Part shown: positions 1-5,815 of the stretch, piece by piece
Layout: each line of letters opens with the position of its first letter
How positions within the stretch are numbered: the first letter of the stretch is position 1
Source: Bacillota bacterium
GTDB lineage: Bacteria > Bacillota > Clostridia > Peptostreptococcales > Anaerovoracaceae
Assembly (NCBI GenBank): GCA_030535715.1
Contig: JAUNRL010000037.1
Span: 1-5,994, forward strand
DNA length: 5,994 nucleotides
Direction: 5' to 3'
Program-made: the position numbers and the translations under genes
The notes under the pieces: generated by a model
Told to the model about the DNA's origin: nothing
The model's input: the letters and a program-made list of their open reading frames with translations, nothing else
Database searches by the model: none

Positions 1-1003
1 CTTTCGGAACGAAGAGCTCCGCATAGAGATTCATGGCATAGCGGTCGGTCATGCCGGCGATGCAGTCTCTGACCAGTTCCTCGTGGCTGTATTCCCCCTC
101 CAGGGCTTTCAGCGTCGCTGGCAGGAGATCCGGGTTTTTCATGTAATGGTCGTAGAGCGAAGCGATGATGGAGCTGATCTTGGCCATGTCCTCGTCCCGC
201 TTCACCCGCGGATTATGGTAAACATTGCGGAACATGAAAGTCCGCAGATCGGTCATCACCCGGAGCTTTTTTTCGCTGAGTGCGGCCTTCGGCTGTCCCC
301 AGGTGTTCTCGATCATGTCTCTGACCAGAGTGTCGATGCGTTCCTTGTGGGTGCGTCCCAACACGCGCAGGCTTTCCTCGGGCAGATCATCCGTGGTGAT
401 GATCCCGCTCTGGATGGCGTCATCGATATCGTGATTGATGTAGGCGATCCGGTCGCTGATCTTGACCACCTGCCCTTCCAGAGTGAAGGGCTGCTCACTC
501 CCAGTGTGGTGGAGAATGCCGTCCCGCACCACATCCGTCAGGTTCATTCCGCGCCGGTGGATGCTGGAGGATTCCAGCACATCCACGACCCGCAGGCTTT
601 GCTCATTATGCCGGAAGCCGGGCCGGTAGACCCTGTTGAGGACGATCTCTCCCTGATGGCCGAAGGGCGTGTGCCCCAGATCATGGCCCAGCGCGATGGC
701 CTCGGTCAGATCCTCGTTGAGCCCCGCACCCCGGGCAATTGTCCGGGCGATCTGGGAGACCTCAATGGTGTGGGTCAGCCTCGTCCGGAAATGATCCTCC
801 TCCGGCGCCAGAAAAACCTGCGTCTTGTGCATCAGGCGGCGGAAGGAACGGGAATGAATGATGCGGTCTCTGTCCCGCTGGTAGACGGTCCGGAAATCGC
901 ACTGCTCCTCCGGAACGGCTCTACCCCTGCTTTCATCGGCTTTAGCCGCGTATGGAGAGAGAATCTCGTGCTCCCTCTCTTCAATGATTTTCCGCGTGTT
1001 CAT
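1..1003 (-). CDS. dgt: dGTPase-like HD-domain triphosphohydrolase, C-terminus cut by window edge
   Basis: Deoxyguanosinetriphosphate triphosphohydrolase-like protein. The family hydrolyses dGTP (often other dNTPs too) to the deoxynucleoside and triphosphate in the cytoplasm, using a metal-bound HD site. I translated 334 codons without a stop. The start reads MNTRKIIEEREHEILSPYAA, the usual opening of clostridial members. The HD-family metal ligands are visible: H78 in RLTHTIEV, H107-D108 in GHDLGHTPFGH, and D184 in KISDRIAYINHDIDDA. Also present are the conserved HNEQSLRVV segment near 132-140 and the C-terminal IAGMTDRYAMNLY near 315-327. Family members usually end soon after this last block, so only a few codons should be missing. 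The ATG lies one base after the dut stop (TGAgATG). A GGGAG site inside the dut 3' end, 6 bases before the ATG, supports this start and suggests translational coupling. Substrate preference within the family cannot be read from sequence. Confidence 0.95.
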   Translation of the reverse strand, partial: MNTRKIIEEREHEILSPYAAKADESRGRAVPEEQCDFRTVYQRDRDRIIHSRSFRRLMHKTQVFLAPEEDHFRTRLTHTIEVSQIARTIARGAGLNEDLTEAIALGHDLGHTPFGHQGEIVLNRVYRPGFRHNEQSLRVVDVLESSSIHRRGMNLTDVVRDGILHHTGSEQPFTLEGQVVKISDRIAYINHDIDDAIQSGIITTDDLPEESLRVLGRTHKERIDTLVRDMIENTWGQPKAALSEKKLRVMTDLRTFMFRNVYHNPRVKRDEDMAKISSIIASLYDHYMKNPDLLPATLKALEGEYSHEELVRDCIAGMTDRYAMNLYAELFVPK

Positions 1004-1004
1004 C

Positions 1005-1433
1005 TCAGACTCCCGTCGAGCCGAATCCGCCGGCTCCTCTCTCCGATCCGGTCAGTTCCTCCGCTTCCACGACCTCCGCCCGCTCGCAGGCGCAGATCAC
1101 CATCTGGGCGATCCGATCCCCGTCGTAGATGAAAAAGTCTTCATCGCCCAGGTTGATCAGAGCCGCCATGACCTCACCCCGATAGTCGCTGTCCACGGTG
1201 CCGATGCCGTTAACCAGGCCGATGCCACTGCGGATAGCCAGGCCGCTTCTGGCCCGCAGCTGTCCCTCGTATCCCGGAGGAATCTCCATAAACAGCCCCG
1301 TGGGAATCAGCGTCCTCTCTCCGGGCGCAAGCACAACCGGTTCGTCCAGATAGGCGCGGATGTCCATTCCGGCGGAACCTTCCGTTTCGTATTCCGGCAG
1401 CCGGCCGGACTTACTGATCATGCGGATCTTCAC
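1005..1433 (-). CDS. dut: dUTP diphosphatase (dUTPase)
   Basis: Homotrimeric dUTPase of the all-beta family. It hydrolyses dUTP to dUMP and diphosphate, keeping uracil out of DNA and supplying dUMP for dTMP synthesis. At 142 residues it is full length, with all five motifs in order: AGMDIRAY (21-28), RARSGLA (60-66), NGIGTVDSDYRGEV (75-88, with catalytic Asp81 and Tyr84), GDRIAQ (105-110), and the glycine-rich RGAGGFGSTG (132-141) that closes over the nucleotide. The start is GTG: AGGAGG at 1439-1444 sits five bases before it, whereas the next in-frame ATG (codon 5, at 1421) would be 17 bases away. It lies 79 bases after the M16 peptidase gene and one base before dgt. The pairing with an M16 peptidase gene is common in Bacillota. 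A small frame and a hairpin precede it and might affect its translation. Confidence 0.97.
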   Translation of the reverse strand: MKIRMISKSGRLPEYETEGSAGMDIRAYLDEPVVLAPGERTLIPTGLFMEIPPGYEGQLRARSGLAIRSGIGLVNGIGTVDSDYRGEVMAALINLGDEDFFIYDGDRIAQMVICACERAEVVEAEELTGSERGAGGFGSTGV

Positions 1434-1489
1434 GTTTTCCTCCTCAGATTTTCCGGGAAACAGGCCGTCTCATGATGATCCCGTTTCAC
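1430..1489 (-). CDS. Tiny possible leader frame (19 residues) overlapping the dut start
   Basis: This is a GTG-initiated frame of 19 codons (MKRDHHETACFPENL..., ending RRKT). Its TGA stop overlaps the dut GTG start as GTGA, the arrangement typical of translational coupling. AGGAG lies nine bases before its GTG, a plausible but not ideal ribosome site. The GTG sits in the first arm of the 1452-1492 hairpin, and the dut ribosome site falls in its two adjacent Arg codons. I recognise no homologue. The same frame runs open upstream without a stop for several codons into the end of the peptidase gene, so it may be chance. Treat it as a candidate upstream frame, not an established gene. Confidence 0.2.
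   Translation of the reverse strand: MKRDHHETACFPENLRRKT
1439..1444 (-). promoter_or_regulatory. Ribosome binding site that fixes the dut GTG start
   Basis: On the minus strand AGGAGG is followed by AAAAC and then GTG, an optimal five-base spacing. This decides for the GTG start over the in-frame ATG four codons later. Confidence 0.85.
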
Positions 1490-1492
1490 GGA
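1452..1492 (-). other. Long imperfect hairpin in the leader of dut
   Basis: The arms at 1480-1492 and 1452-1464 pair over 13 positions on the minus-strand RNA, with one mismatch (1488/1456) and one G-U pair (1482/1462), around a 15-base loop. The wobble pair works only in the minus-strand transcript, which fits the gene direction. No U-run follows, so it is not a standard intrinsic terminator. It ends eight bases before the dut AGGAGG. It could be an mRNA processing or stability element, or a modulator of dut translation. Confidence 0.5.
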
Positions 1493-1512
1493 TTCTTTCT
1501 CCTGTACGCCGC

Positions 1513-2769
1513 TCAGGATTCCCTGCGGATCAGGGCTTCCAGATCGAAGTCCCGGCCGGTGACCGCCGCGCCGCAGAATTCCTTCGACGGACAGAGCAGT
1601 CCCACCGCGTTCGCGATATCCTCCGCCGTCACCGCATCATAGGTGCGCAGGGTTTCGTCAGGATCGATCACCCGGTCCAGAAGCAGCTTGTTCTTGCCCA
1701 GATTGAACATCCGGCTGGTGATGTTCTCCAACCCGAAGATGAAGGAACTCTTCACCTGCTCCCTGGCCATAGCCAGTTCCTCCTCATTCACGCCGTCCCG
1801 GTGCAGAGCGGTCATTTCCTCATGGATGGCCTCCACCGCCTCGCTTACCTTCTCGTGGGCGACGCCGGCATAGATGTTGAAGAATCCACTGTTACCGGAC
1901 AGAACGTTCATGGATGCCACGGAATAGGCCAGGCCCTTCTCCTCCCGAATGTTCTGGAACAACCGGGAACTCATGCTGCCGCCGAAGATGCTGTTCAGCA
2001 GAACCATGGCGTGAAACCGGTCATCCGCCAGACTGATGCTGGGGCAGGCCAGGCAGATGTGGGTCTGCTCGATATCCCGCACGTTCACGCGGACACTCTG
2101 CCGATAGGGCTTCTTTTCCGAGGAAGGCAGCGTCTTCGTCCGCGGCATGTCCTTCAGACCTTCTTCAAACTGCTGCGTGAGCTGATCCGGATCGAAATTG
2201 CCGGAGACGGCAATGACCATGCTGTCGCAGGTATACTGTTCATGATAGTAATCCACCATTTCCTGCCGTCCAATCCCGGCCAGGCTTTCCGGCGTACCCA
2301 GAATGGAATTGCCAATGGCATTGCCGCTGTTCACCAGATCGGAGATGATCTCCATCACGTCCTCGTCGGGCGTATCCCTGACCATCTTGATCTCCTCCAG
2401 AATCACCTGCCGTTCCCTTTCGATCTCCTGTTCATCGAAAACAGAACCGGTCAGAATGTCGATGAGAATCTCCGCCCCCTGACTGATATTGGAGGAGAGG
2501 GTCTTGATGTAGTAACAGGTCGCCTCTCTGCCCGTAAACGCGTTGCACATGCCGCCAATCCGGTCCGCATCCTCCGCGATCTGCCGGGCGGTCCGTTTCT
2601 CCGTGCCCTTGAACATCATATGCTCAATAAAATGGGAAACGCCGGATACATTGTCCCGTTCCAGGGATGATCCGGCTCTGACCCAGACGCCGACTGCGGC
2701 AGAGCGGACATAATCCGTCGGCTCCATGACGATCCATGCGCCGCAGTCCAGTTTTCTGATGTTAACCAT
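1513..2769 (-). CDS. M16 family zinc metallopeptidase (processing-protease-like, MlpA/YmxG type)
   Basis: 418 residues, the usual length for bacterial single-unit M16B peptidases related to mitochondrial processing peptidase. The inverted zinc motif HFIEH is at 46-50 (zinc ligands His46 and His50, catalytic Glu49). The downstream zinc-ligand glutamate falls in ERERQVILEEIKM (Glu125 or Glu126). The inactive-like second half carries SSRLFQNIREEKGLAYSV, with the conserved Arg269 and Tyr282 that complete the substrate site. It should therefore be catalytically competent. There is no signal peptide or membrane segment, so it is probably cytoplasmic. Physiological substrates of this group are poorly defined. 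The ATG is preceded by AAAGGA at nine bases and lies 17 bases after the DUF975 stop, which indicates co-transcription. Cysteine count and composition look ordinary. Confidence 0.95.
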   Translation of the reverse strand: MVNIRKLDCGAWIVMEPTDYVRSAAVGVWVRAGSSLERDNVSGVSHFIEHMMFKGTEKRTARQIAEDADRIGGMCNAFTGREATCYYIKTLSSNISQGAEILIDILTGSVFDEQEIERERQVILEEIKMVRDTPDEDVMEIISDLVNSGNAIGNSILGTPESLAGIGRQEMVDYYHEQYTCDSMVIAVSGNFDPDQLTQQFEEGLKDMPRTKTLPSSEKKPYRQSVRVNVRDIEQTHICLACPSISLADDRFHAMVLLNSIFGGSMSSRLFQNIREEKGLAYSVASMNVLSGNSGFFNIYAGVAHEKVSEAVEAIHEEMTALHRDGVNEEELAMAREQVKSSFIFGLENITSRMFNLGKNKLLLDRVIDPDETLRTYDAVTAEDIANAVGLLCPSKEFCGAAVTGRDFDLEALIRRES

Positions 2770-2787
2770 ACAGCTGTTTCCTTTTTC

Positions 2788-3789
2788 CTATTCTTTTCGA
2801 TCGGTATCCGATTTACCGATGCCGTCAAATTCACTGATGGTGCTGTCCGCCGTCTTCGCTGCGCCGTCTTCGGCAGAATCCGCGGACTCTGTATCGGCGC
2901 TTTCCACGGACTCGATAACCTCTTCAATCTGCTCAATGGGAGCTTCCACGTTAATCTGCTCCGGAGAAATCGGCGCCGGCTGGGTTTCCTTGATCAGATG
3001 TCCGGCAAGAATTTCATAGAATCCGGCATAGGTAGAGTACAGATAGGCCATAACCGGAGCGATGAACAGCTGGGCGATGACCGCCGTCGCGCCGGTGATC
3101 AGTGCGCTGTCGGACATGGCGCTGGCGATGCCGCTCACGATTCCGCCGGGAATGCCGGTCAGCAGATACCATCCGATGAAGGACAGGGACAGCAGGAAAT
3201 ACTTGCCCTTGTTGCCTTTCATCATCATCTTGCTCTCGTTCATGCAGTCCCGGATCCTCTTCTCCGGATCATCCGCCAGCACGAAGAAGGCCTGACTGTA
3301 TCGGATGGCGGCAATGATGCCCGGGATGATAAACAGCAGGGACCACAAAAAGATGAATATGCTCTGATACACCATCAGACCCAGAGCCTTGCCGAATCGT
3401 TCGAATCCGAGAAAAACATCCTTGGATCCTACCTGATGGCCCCGGAAGGAAGCGAGGAAGAACAGGCTGATACCCAGACTGAACGCGCCGCCGACCAGGA
3501 TGATGTACACCACAGACAGCAGACTTGCGTGCGGCATATTGTTATACATCTGGGAATAGAACTCCGGATCCACATTATAGGTGTATCCCTCATTGGTCAC
3601 GAGATTCCCCGGATTGTACCCGAACAGTCCGTCAAAGATCTGAACGGGAATCTGAACGCAGAGGACGTATAGCACGAAAGCAGCGATAGCGGATTTCCAT
3701 TTCCCCCGCAACGCGTTCCTGCCCAGCTGCCGTAGCGTGCTGATTCTCTCCGTAATGACAATGTTCTGTCCGACCATATTTTCCTGCAT
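2788..3789 (-). CDS. DUF975 family integral membrane protein with acidic C-terminal tail
   Basis: 333-residue polytopic membrane protein of the DUF975 family; its function is not known. The N-terminal part has the family-like basic amphipathic stretch LRQLGRNALRGKWKSAI (19-35). Likely membrane segments are near 31-52, 88-113, 137-162, 197-224 and 234-262. The characteristic cytoplasmic block ESKMMMKGNKGKYFLLSLSFIGW (185-207) and the closing AGFYEIL are present. From about residue 266 the protein continues as a hydrophilic, Glu/Asp/Ser-rich tail of roughly 65 residues with SAD/TAD repeats, predicted disordered and not part of the core family fold. The ATG is preceded by GAGG at seven bases. 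It is the first gene after the strong leftward promoter and heads the cluster with the M16 peptidase, dut and dgt. The role within that cluster is unclear. Confidence 0.9.
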   Translation of the reverse strand: MQENMVGQNIVITERISTLRQLGRNALRGKWKSAIAAFVLYVLCVQIPVQIFDGLFGYNPGNLVTNEGYTYNVDPEFYSQMYNNMPHASLLSVVYIILVGGAFSLGISLFFLASFRGHQVGSKDVFLGFERFGKALGLMVYQSIFIFLWSLLFIIPGIIAAIRYSQAFFVLADDPEKRIRDCMNESKMMMKGNKGKYFLLSLSFIGWYLLTGIPGGIVSGIASAMSDSALITGATAVIAQLFIAPVMAYLYSTYAGFYEILAGHLIKETQPAPISPEQINVEAPIEQIEEVIESVESADTESADSAEDGAAKTADSTISEFDGIGKSDTDRKE

Positions 3790-3815
3790 TTTCCTACCTC
3801 ATCTTTCACAATACT

Positions 3816-3833
3816 TGATGAGATATCATATCA
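3816..3833. promoter_or_regulatory. Near-palindrome over the -10 box, possible operator
   Basis: TGATGAGATATCATATCA matches its own reverse complement at 14 of 18 positions, with outer TGAT/ATCA and inner GATATC. It covers the leftward -10 element and the likely start site, where a repressor would block transcription. It does not match the known MntR or DtxR box, so the binding protein is unknown. Confidence 0.35.
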
Positions 3834-3853
3834 CAGGATTTCGGAAAATTCAA
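3825..3853 (-). promoter_or_regulatory. Strong sigma-A-type promoter for the DUF975-M16-dut-dgt operon
   Basis: On the minus strand TTGAAT (3848-3853) and TATGAT (3825-3830) are separated by exactly 17 bases, with an extended -10 TG one base before TATGAT. Transcription would begin near 3818, giving a leader of about 28 bases before the ATG. A-tracts lie immediately behind the -35 box. Confidence 0.8.
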
Positions 3854-3855
3854 TT

Positions 3856-3938
3856 ACAGACCGGAGTTTTTTCTGTTCACGGCCGAAGGTTTTTTCTTGA
3901 TCGTTCTGCGCGGAGTGTTGAATTATCCGCCGGTCTGT
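3856..3938. repeat. 9-base inverted repeat flanking the centre of the divergent intergenic region
   Basis: ACAGACCGG (3856-3864) and CCGGTCTGT (3930-3938) are exact reverse complements separated by 65 bases. The left arm abuts the leftward -35 box and the right arm lies just ahead of the regulator start region. The spacing is about six helical turns, which would suit two half-sites or a DNA loop, but chance is possible. Confidence 0.4.
3866..3897. repeat. Two phased GTTTTTTCT repeats (A-tracts, UP-element-like)
   Basis: GTTTTTTCT occurs at 3866-3874 and again at 3889-3897, 23 bases apart, about two helical turns. On the minus strand these are A6 tracts roughly 50 and 75 bases upstream of the predicted leftward start. 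They resemble UP-element or bent-DNA enhancers of that promoter. Confidence 0.45.
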
Positions 3939-3946
3939 GCTACCCT
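3918..3946 (+). promoter_or_regulatory. Candidate promoter of the DtxR/MntR-type regulator
   Basis: TTGAAT (3918-3923) and TACCCT (3941-3946) are 17 bases apart, with a TG one base before the -10 box. The -10 is a poor match. An alternative is TTGATC (3897-3902) with AATTAT (3921-3926) at 18 bases. Either leaves a short leader before the ribosome site at 3957. Confidence 0.35.
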
Positions 3947-3956
3947 ATGGCCATAC

Positions 3957-3965
3957 GGAGGTGAT
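3957..3965 (+). promoter_or_regulatory. Full-consensus ribosome binding site fixing the regulator start
   Basis: GGAGGTGAT is complementary to the 16S rRNA tail, with GGAGG seven bases before the ATG at 3969. It excludes the longer open frame that begins upstream at 3897. Confidence 0.9.
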
Positions 3966-3968
3966 GTC

Positions 3969-4337
3969 ATGCAGATTAAACAATCCGCGGAAGATTATCT
4001 GGAGACCATGCTCATTCTGAAGGAAGGAAAGGGATATGTGCGCTCCGTCGACATTGCCGAGTACCTCGGTGTAACCAAACCCAGCGTATCCTACGCCACC
4101 AGGAACCTGAGGGAGAACGGCTACATTACCATGGCTTCCGACGGACTGATCACCCTGACGGAAAAAGGCATGGAAATCGCTGACCGGATTTATACCCGCC
4201 ACAAACTGCTGACCGAATTCTTCGTCCGCATCGGCGTGGATCCGGACATCGCCCGGGAGGACGCCTGCCAGATTGAGCACGATCTTCACGAGGAAACCTT
4301 CGACGCCCTCTGCCGGTATACGGGTGTGGAAAAATAG
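3969..4337 (+). CDS. DtxR/MntR-family metal-dependent transcriptional regulator
   Basis: 122-residue regulator. An N-terminal winged helix (about 1-66, recognition helix near TKPSVSYATRNLREN at 36-50, wing SDGLITLT) is followed by the helical metal-binding and dimerisation domain. It lacks the SH3-like third domain of DtxR/IdeR and is 20 residues shorter than B. subtilis MntR (142). Aligned with MntR at a constant offset of one, the ligands are Asp9 (MntR D8), Glu12 (E11), His78 (H77), Cys100 (E99), Glu103 (E102) and His104 (H103). The C-x-x-E-H block at 100-104 is the DtxR iron-type arrangement, whereas Asp9/Glu12 are the MntR manganese type, so the metal cannot be assigned with confidence. 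Such proteins bind DNA as metal-loaded dimers and usually repress metal uptake genes; no transporter is in view. It is transcribed away from the DUF975 operon and ends at a strong terminator. Confidence 0.93.
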   Translation: MQIKQSAEDYLETMLILKEGKGYVRSVDIAEYLGVTKPSVSYATRNLRENGYITMASDGLITLTEKGMEIADRIYTRHKLLTEFFVRIGVDPDIAREDACQIEHDLHEETFDALCRYTGVEK

Positions 4338-4363
4338 AAAAAAGAGCCACGAGGCTCTTTTTT
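4338..4363. terminator. Bidirectional intrinsic terminator between convergent genes
   Basis: AAAAAAGAGCC, an ACGA loop and GGCTCTTTTTT form a perfect 11-bp stem with U-runs in either direction. It starts directly after the regulator stop codon and lies 20 bases after the end of the CoA-transferase gene in the opposite direction, so it should terminate both transcripts. Confidence 0.95.
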
Positions 4364-4383
4364 GATGCGGTTTTCGCGGCCGG

Positions 4384-5742
4384 CTACAGGCTGATCTTGC
4401 TGGTATTCTTCCAGATGCCCATCTTCTCTGCTTCCTTAACCAGCTTGTCGCGGAAGTCCGGGTGGGCGATGTTGATCAGCAGCTCCGCCCTCTCCCAGGT
4501 GTTCTTGCCCTTGAGATTGGCGATGCCGTACTCGGTGACGACGAAGTTAGTCGCCGTCCGCGGGGTGGTGACGATGCTGCCTTCGGTCAACATGGGCCGG
4601 ATCAGGGATTCCCGGGCGCCGTCCTTTTTCACCCGAGTCGAAGGCGTGCAGAGGAAGCTCTTGCCGCCCTTGGAGGCGTAGGCGCCGAGAACGAAGTCCA
4701 GCTGGCCGCCGGTGCCGGAAACCTGCTGGGCACCCGCTGACTCGGAGCAGACCTGCCCATAGAGATCCACCTGAATACAGCTATTGATGGAGATGAAGTT
4801 CTCGATCTGGGCCACCGTGGCGATGCTATTGACGTAGTCCACCGGGGCGCTGCAGCAGATGGGGTTATCGTTGATGAAATCATAGAGGCGCTGGGTTCCG
4901 CCGGCGAAGGTATAGACGGCCTTGCCCTTGTCCACCGGCTTGTTGCCCGTCAGCTTGCCCGCGTTGAACAGATCTACGTAAGCGTCCACAAACATCTCCG
5001 TATGGGCGTTGATGTTCCGCACATCGGAATCCGCCAGCATGGATCCGATGCAGCCCGGCAGAGCGCCAATTCCCAGCTGCAGGGTGCTGTGGGATTCGAT
5101 CTGGGAAACCACGTATTCCGCGATGCATTTGTCAATCTTCGTGGGCGGCTTGTTGAACAGCTCGTCCATCGGAGAATTGGATCCCTCGACCACATAGTCG
5201 ATGCCGTAGAGGTTCAGCTGAGTCTGATGACCATGGGCGATGGGCATATTCTTATTGACTTCAACGATGACCTTCTTGGCGCTCTTGATCACACCCCAGA
5301 TGTCCGCCACCTGCGGACCGATGTTGAAGTTGCCGTGCTCGTCCATGGGCGCCACCTGGAAAAAGGCGATGTCTACGCCGCTGTCATTGTGCTGCCAGTA
5401 AACCGGAAGCTCATTGAACATCATGGGAATGTACCAGCAACGTCCGGCCTTGCTCATCTCCCGGTCAAAGGAACTGAAGTGAGCGGACGCGAATCGCACG
5501 TGATCGTTGTCCTCGGTGGCCAGATAAGTCTCGAAGGGCTTGTTTCGCACACCCACGGTGCTGACAATCTCCACGTTCCAGAGCTCATCGGCCCGCCTGG
5601 CCAGCGCCGCATCGATGTCCTTGACCGTTCCCAGGCCCAGCCCGAAGTGGATCCGGCTGTTGTTCTGAACCATTTCCGCGGCCTGATCCGCCGTGATCAG
5701 CTTTTCCTTGTATCTCTCATAAATCTGCGATGTCTTATACAT
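4384..5742 (-). CDS. Acyl-CoA:acetate CoA-transferase, butyryl-CoA/4-hydroxybutyrate transferase family
   Basis: 452-residue family I CoA-transferase (acetyl-CoA hydrolase/transferase fold). It moves CoA between an acyl-CoA and a carboxylate, often acetate, through a glutamyl-CoA thioester in the cytoplasm. The likely catalytic residue is Glu249 in NINAHTEMFVDA. The glycine-rich oxyanion segment SGTGGQLDFVLGAY spans 342-355. LQLGIGALPG (221-230), APVDYVN (299-305), FISINSCIQVDLYGQV (316-331), VVTEYGIANLKGK (401-413) and INIAHPDFRDKL (424-435) are typical family blocks. It resembles butyryl-CoA:acetate transferases in GGQLDF and overall length. However, the region around 83-97 reads RFASAHFSSFDREMS where, from memory, gut butyrate producers carry a WNSWHM-type motif, so the acyl substrate is uncertain (butyryl, propionyl, 4-hydroxybutyryl or another). 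GAGGAGG five bases before the ATG fixes the start. It is a single-gene unit with its own promoter, a terminator on each side and a Rex-like site upstream. Confidence 0.92.
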   Translation of the reverse strand: MYKTSQIYERYKEKLITADQAAEMVQNNSRIHFGLGLGTVKDIDAALARRADELWNVEIVSTVGVRNKPFETYLATEDNDHVRFASAHFSSFDREMSKAGRCWYIPMMFNELPVYWQHNDSGVDIAFFQVAPMDEHGNFNIGPQVADIWGVIKSAKKVIVEVNKNMPIAHGHQTQLNLYGIDYVVEGSNSPMDELFNKPPTKIDKCIAEYVVSQIESHSTLQLGIGALPGCIGSMLADSDVRNINAHTEMFVDAYVDLFNAGKLTGNKPVDKGKAVYTFAGGTQRLYDFINDNPICCSAPVDYVNSIATVAQIENFISINSCIQVDLYGQVCSESAGAQQVSGTGGQLDFVLGAYASKGGKSFLCTPSTRVKKDGARESLIRPMLTEGSIVTTPRTATNFVVTEYGIANLKGKNTWERAELLINIAHPDFRDKLVKEAEKMGIWKNTSKISL

Positions 5743-5747
5743 ATGAA

Positions 5748-5754
5748 CCTCCTC
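5748..5754 (-). promoter_or_regulatory. Ribosome binding site of the CoA-transferase
   Basis: GAGGAGG followed by TTCAT and the ATG at 5742; strong and well spaced, suggesting high translation. Confidence 0.85.
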
Positions 5755-5780
5755 ATTGGCCGGATATACAATTTAACACC

Positions 5781-5808
5781 ATTGTAGCACGATCAACGCA
5801 AAAGTAAA
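5781..5808 (-). promoter_or_regulatory. Promoter of the CoA-transferase gene
   Basis: TTTACT (5803-5808), 16 bases, then TACAAT (5781-5786), preceded by TGC as an extended -10. Transcription would begin near 5774, leaving a leader of about 31 bases with the GAGGAGG site. Confidence 0.65.
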
Positions 5809-5815
5809 TAGAAAA

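Noticed and set aside
83..1132. Long rightward open frame of 349 codons
   Set aside because: It is antisense to dgt and the dut end, with no family-like motifs and a Pro/Arg-rich end. The opposite strand carries clear HD dGTPase motifs.
1360..2670. Rightward open frame of 436 codons
   Set aside because: It is a shadow of the M16 peptidase gene, whose HFIEH motif and ribosome site are clear on the other strand. It is rich in His, Gln and Arg, as antisense frames of GC-rich genes are.
2998..3672. Rightward open frame of 224 codons
   Set aside because: Antisense to the DUF975 gene; hydrophilic shadow without domain features or ribosome site.
3897..3968. Upstream extension of the regulator to 3897
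   Set aside because: The extra 24 residues have no family support, and a full-consensus ribosome site directs initiation at 3969, where the MntR-type N-terminus begins.
3790..3968. Canonical MntR or DtxR box
   Set aside because: I looked for sequences like the B. subtilis MntR box and the TTAGGTTAGCCTAACCTAA-type DtxR box and found no convincing match.
5002..5787. Rightward open frame of 261 codons
   Set aside because: Antisense to the CoA-transferase; it crosses that gene's start and promoter and has no recognisable motif.
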